Positions 61,205 through 64,000 of a stretch of DNA of 64,000 nt are shown one piece after another. Source of the DNA: Pseudisothecium myosuroides (lineage: Eukaryota > Streptophyta > Bryopsida > Hypnales > Lembophyllaceae); assembly GCA_951799445.1 (NCBI GenBank), contig OX637289.1, positions 29,326,245 to 29,390,244 on the forward strand, written 5' to 3'. The first letter of the stretch is position 1; each line of letters begins with the position of its first letter. The position numbers and the translations under genes are program-made. Below the pieces are notes generated by a model that saw only the letters and a list, made by a program, of their open reading frames with translations, did not search any database and was not told the origin of the DNA.

Positions 61205-62451
61205 CACTAGAAGAAAATGAAGGGTTTTGCGACTACAAAGAGCAACTAGTTTTGATTTGTGTAACCCATTTGCAACAGGTGATAATTTAGAGACCCGCAG
61301 TTGCAGTGGACAAGTCGCATGCAAATTTGTAGTCCCAAATCCGAGTATTTAACATCCTATTTGGAACTTCATCGATGAACTCTTCTGACGCGGTTGCTGA
61401 TGTGGTCTTTGCTTGTACAACATAGTCGCAACTCCTTTGTGACTCCTTTGTGACTTCATTACGACTTATTTGTGACTTATTAGCAATTGTTTGTGACTTC
61501 ATTGCAACTCATTAGTGACTTATAGAATTTGTAGATTTTGAAATTTTAATCTCAATGATTTGTAGATTTTGAAATTTCAAATCTAACTCTTTTTTTAGAT
61601 GTCAAAAATCCAAATTTTGGTATTTAATAAATTTCAATGGTTTAATAATTTCACAGTTTTAAAGTATTTGAATTTTTCAAATATTTTCAAATTTCTACAA
61701 ATTTTAGAAATATACAAAATATAAAAATCCTGCAAAATGTAGAATTCTACAAATTGTTGAAATCTACAAAATATATAAATCTATAGATTGTAGAAATCTA
61801 CAAATGTAAAAATCTATACATTGTAGGAATCTACAAATTATAGAAATCTATAAATTATAGAAATCTTAGAATTCTATTAACGGAATCCATTACATTAGAT
61901 TACAACAACTTAAAAGTCTTATAAGTCAAACCTAATGGTACTCTTGACAATTGATATGGGACAATTGCTAAGAGACAATTAGGAAACAACTATAGTACAA
62001 AACAACTAAGATACAACTAGGATACATTCAACTACTGTCATGTTATAGTTGCAATCGTTTCCTAGTCGTTTTCTAGTCGTTTTTTGCGACTACAAATCGC
62101 CACATAGGATTTCACAGAGTATAGACTTCTTCACATCAAGTCATCAACAACTGAGATGAATATTGGATGGAAAATAGTCCACATTCATTCTAAATCTGAA
62201 CTCAAGTACAACTCTTGTAATCTTACACTTCATTCTACAACTGCTTGTAACTACTGCAACTAAAACAATATATAACATTTCATTCTACAATTACTTTGCA
62301 ACTAAAACAATGTGTTGATGATGTAAAAACAATGACACAAAACTGTGAAGTAAGCCTGGGTGCAAATAGAGAGGATTGCAGTCGTAGGATAGCTGTATAG
62401 GACACTTAGTCGCATATTGCTGATTTTGGTGGACACGCTTTTCTTCTAGTA
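61205..62451. mobile_element. non-autonomous CACTA transposon nested in the 4.8-kb element
   Basis: Starts CACTAGAAGAAAATG and ends CGCTTTTCTTCTAGTA (the final G is changed to A), with TAG on both sides (61202-61204 and 62452-62454). Subterminal TTTGTGACT/TTGCGAC and AGTCG motifs are repeated many times at both ends, as in CACTA elements whose ends bind transposase. The centre is a low-complexity A/T tract of AATCTACAAA units. No transposase frame. Confidence 0.83.
61660..61870. repeat. low-complexity GAAATCTACAAA repeats
   Basis: Short units around TAGAAATCTACAAATT recur about ten times with variation, forming the centre of the nested CACTA element. Non-coding. Confidence 0.5.
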
Positions 62452-62589
62452 TAGGTTATCGTCAATGTCCTATAGATTTCAGTTGACGTCTTGTTGGTTT
62501 ATGTTGCCGTAGAAGTCGACAACGTGTGAGTGGAAGAGGTTGACGTCAATGTCAAGGGATGAGGTCGTCACCCATTTTGTATTCTATAG

Positions 62590-63345
62590 AAACACTTGAC
62601 TCGAGATAAACATGGAAACCTTCATGTACTTGCCAACTACAAATGTTAAGACCCCATCATGTAGTGTTGTGCAAGTGTGCTAACTTTGTGAATTTATACC
62701 AAGATAAAGAAATTGATGGTCAATGTGAGTAGTGAAGGGTGGAATGTGTAGGTTCAGTGTCTCATTTGTTGAAGTTTAACCTTTTCTAAAATGTAAGGAC
62801 GGTCACCTAGATTGCCAACTGCACAAAAATTTGATGTTGAGGAAGCAATAATAGCAAATATACCTTCCTCTACTTCTACCATCGAATGACAACTTGATTG
62901 GTCAAACTAATAAGATGGTTCCAATGTGAACTGAAATTTGGCTAACATTCCTAGTAAGTGCAATAAGTTTTCACCCATTCAAAGGATTACAAAATAAATT
63001 GATAATCAAGTTTCATTTATCTCAAATTCTAGCATCAACATATTAAGAGTACTTGCATCCAAAAATGAAATATAATAAGTCAATAAGGTATAGAGTAACC
63101 TTAAAGCAGCTGTTGCTACATCCCTCCAAACCCGGTTGCATGGCAAAGCCGTGGAATTTCATATTGATGATGTCAAAAGCGTCTTCCTTGGCCACAAGCA
63201 CATATAATTGTTACGCTCAAATCTTCTAAAACTTGGTGGAGTTAATATGAATAAATTTGTTTCATAAGCGATTCAAATAAATGGAGGAGTTGATTCCATC
63301 AAGGGCATTGACCCTTGTCATACAATTGGCACAATAAGTCAATTA
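62590..63345 (+). repeat. SEC5 3'-flank copy (third unit, right half)
   Basis: Resumes the unit interrupted at 57752 and matches parent 39757-40540 and the second copy up to about 52385: AAACATGGAAACCTTC, GTGAAGGGTGGAATG, CCCTCCAAACCCGGTTGCATGG, AAAGCGTC, CTTGGTGGAGTTAAT and GGAGGAGTTGATTCCATC. It ends near 63345. Confidence 0.65.
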
Positions 63346-64000
63346 TCCAAAAGAATAGGTGTATTAAGTTTTGCCCAAACCCCCGAATTAGTGTAGAATT
63401 AATTTGTCAAAGGGAGGGTAAAATTTGGTATTCTAAAAACAACCCTACAAAAGTAGAAGCTGTGTTAAGAAACACGTTGGAGACCCCTGGTTCGATGGCC
63501 ATATTAATGAGGACCTTCAGTTAATTAAGCAATAAAAAGAGAACAAAAAATAAAATAAAACGGAGAACCAGTTCGGAACCAATTCAAAGGGAGCAGTTCG
63601 GAACCAGTTCAAAGGGAGCAGTTTGGAGCTAGTTCAAGGGAGCAGTTTGGAGCTAGTTCAAGGGAGTAGTCGGAGCCAATTCAAGGGAGCAATTGAAAGC
63701 GGGTCGGGAACCATGGGCCGCCACCTCACCTGCCGTTCAAAGGGTACAACTCACCATGGCTTGCCACGTGGCAGAGGCAAGACAACAGGGCGGGTGAGCT
63801 GTTCGGGTTCAGTACAGGCTGCTTGGACTCATTCAGCCGATCGGAACTGACTGGGGCTCACTGGGAGAGACTAGGAGCTAATTTGGGCTTGAAATTAATG
63901 TCTGGACTACCATTTTGGTATCCGGCTTTGATGTACCAAAAAGAAAATTAGAGCTAGATAGGAAGCGATAACAACAAATCATAGTTTAGAATAGAATAAG
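63346..64000. other. foreign sequence at the right edge, with minisatellite
   Basis: Sequence unlike SEC5. It holds a repeat at 63563-63690 with units near GGAACCAGTTCAAAGGGAGC and GGAGCTAGTTCAAGGGAGC, about 20-25 bp each and six units. A GC-rich stretch containing GCCACGTGGC follows. The same order, minisatellite next to GCCACGTGGC, occurs at 54.8 kb, hinting that both belong to one repeat class. No gene is supported and the window ends here. Confidence 0.35.
63563..63690 (+). repeat. 20-25 bp minisatellite
   Basis: About six units alternating GAACCAGTTC/GAGCTAGTTC with AAAGGGAGCAGTT/AAGGGAGCAGTT. Each unit contains a small palindrome (GAACCnnTTC). It has modest divergence and no likely coding role. 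Confidence 0.7.

Larger units (their letters stand above)
57753..62589. mobile_element. 4.8-kb element with long inverted repeats, superfamily unassigned
   Basis: Left end CTATGGAATATT and right end (reverse complement) CTATAGAATAC, flanked by AAA on both sides. Matches continue inward: ACCTCATCC..TGACGTCAAC, then GGCA..CAACATAAACC and ACAAAAACCTAT, so the diverged terminal repeats run for 100 bp or more. Aligning the flanks with the parent SEC5 3' region shows the insertion point. No transposase frame seen. An internal direct repeat (TGGAAATTGGTGGAACACAATT... at about 58134 and 58336) is present. Two younger elements are nested inside. Confidence 0.6.

Noticed and set aside
63478..63502. GGTTCGA motif resembling a tRNA T-loop
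   Set aside because: No acceptor stem, D-loop or anticodon arm can be built around it.
1..64000. CRISPR arrays, bacterial operons, rRNA genes or organelle genes
   Set aside because: None seen. Gene structure and transposons are those of a plant nuclear genome.

Overview
The window is nuclear DNA of a land plant. It has spliced genes with GT-AG introns, a chloroplast regulator (FLU), an exocyst subunit (SEC5), an NRAMP metal transporter, AT-rich gene-poor spacers and many plant-type DNA transposons. The long introns, wide gene spacing and extra low-complexity insertions in SEC5 compared with the Arabidopsis proteins I remember suggest a non-seed plant such as a bryophyte. That lineage guess is weak. 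All comparisons were made by eye.

Layout. 1-2.8 kb: AT-rich spacer, then three TTAA-flanked MITEs, two of them forming a large inverted repeat. 2.8-9.0 kb: NRAMP transporter on +, six coding exons and 558 aa, with a long 5' leader containing an intron and four short upstream ORFs. 10.25-12.2 kb: FLU on -, four exons and 321 aa, convergent with NRAMP. 12.4-21 kb: gene desert with further MITEs. 21.3-23 kb: GC-richer region upstream of SEC5. 23.1-39.3 kb: complete SEC5 gene on +, 21 coding exons and about 1242 aa, whose introns carry minisatellites and perfect hairpins. 40.9-52.6 kb: a broken tandem copy of the 3' half of SEC5 (exons 12-15 and 21 plus the 3' flank), interrupted by at least four transposons. 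52.6-57.2 kb: foreign repeat-rich sequence with an LTR-like promoter and two minisatellites. 57.2-63.3 kb: another fragment of the SEC5 last exon and 3' flank, split by a 4.8-kb inverted-repeat transposon that itself contains a TA-flanked MITE and a CACTA element. 63.3-64 kb: unrelated minisatellite-bearing sequence.

The three genes are unrelated in function: metal transport, feedback control of tetrapyrrole synthesis, and vesicle tethering. The unusual biology lies in genome dynamics. There is repeated partial duplication of the SEC5 3' end, and the pseudo-copies have lost every splice acceptor I could examine. CACTA-type elements with exact 3-bp target duplications sit in the duplicated array and not in the parent gene. 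There is also a family of TTAA-bounded elements whose ends often begin CCCT and which resemble piggyBac-type MITEs.
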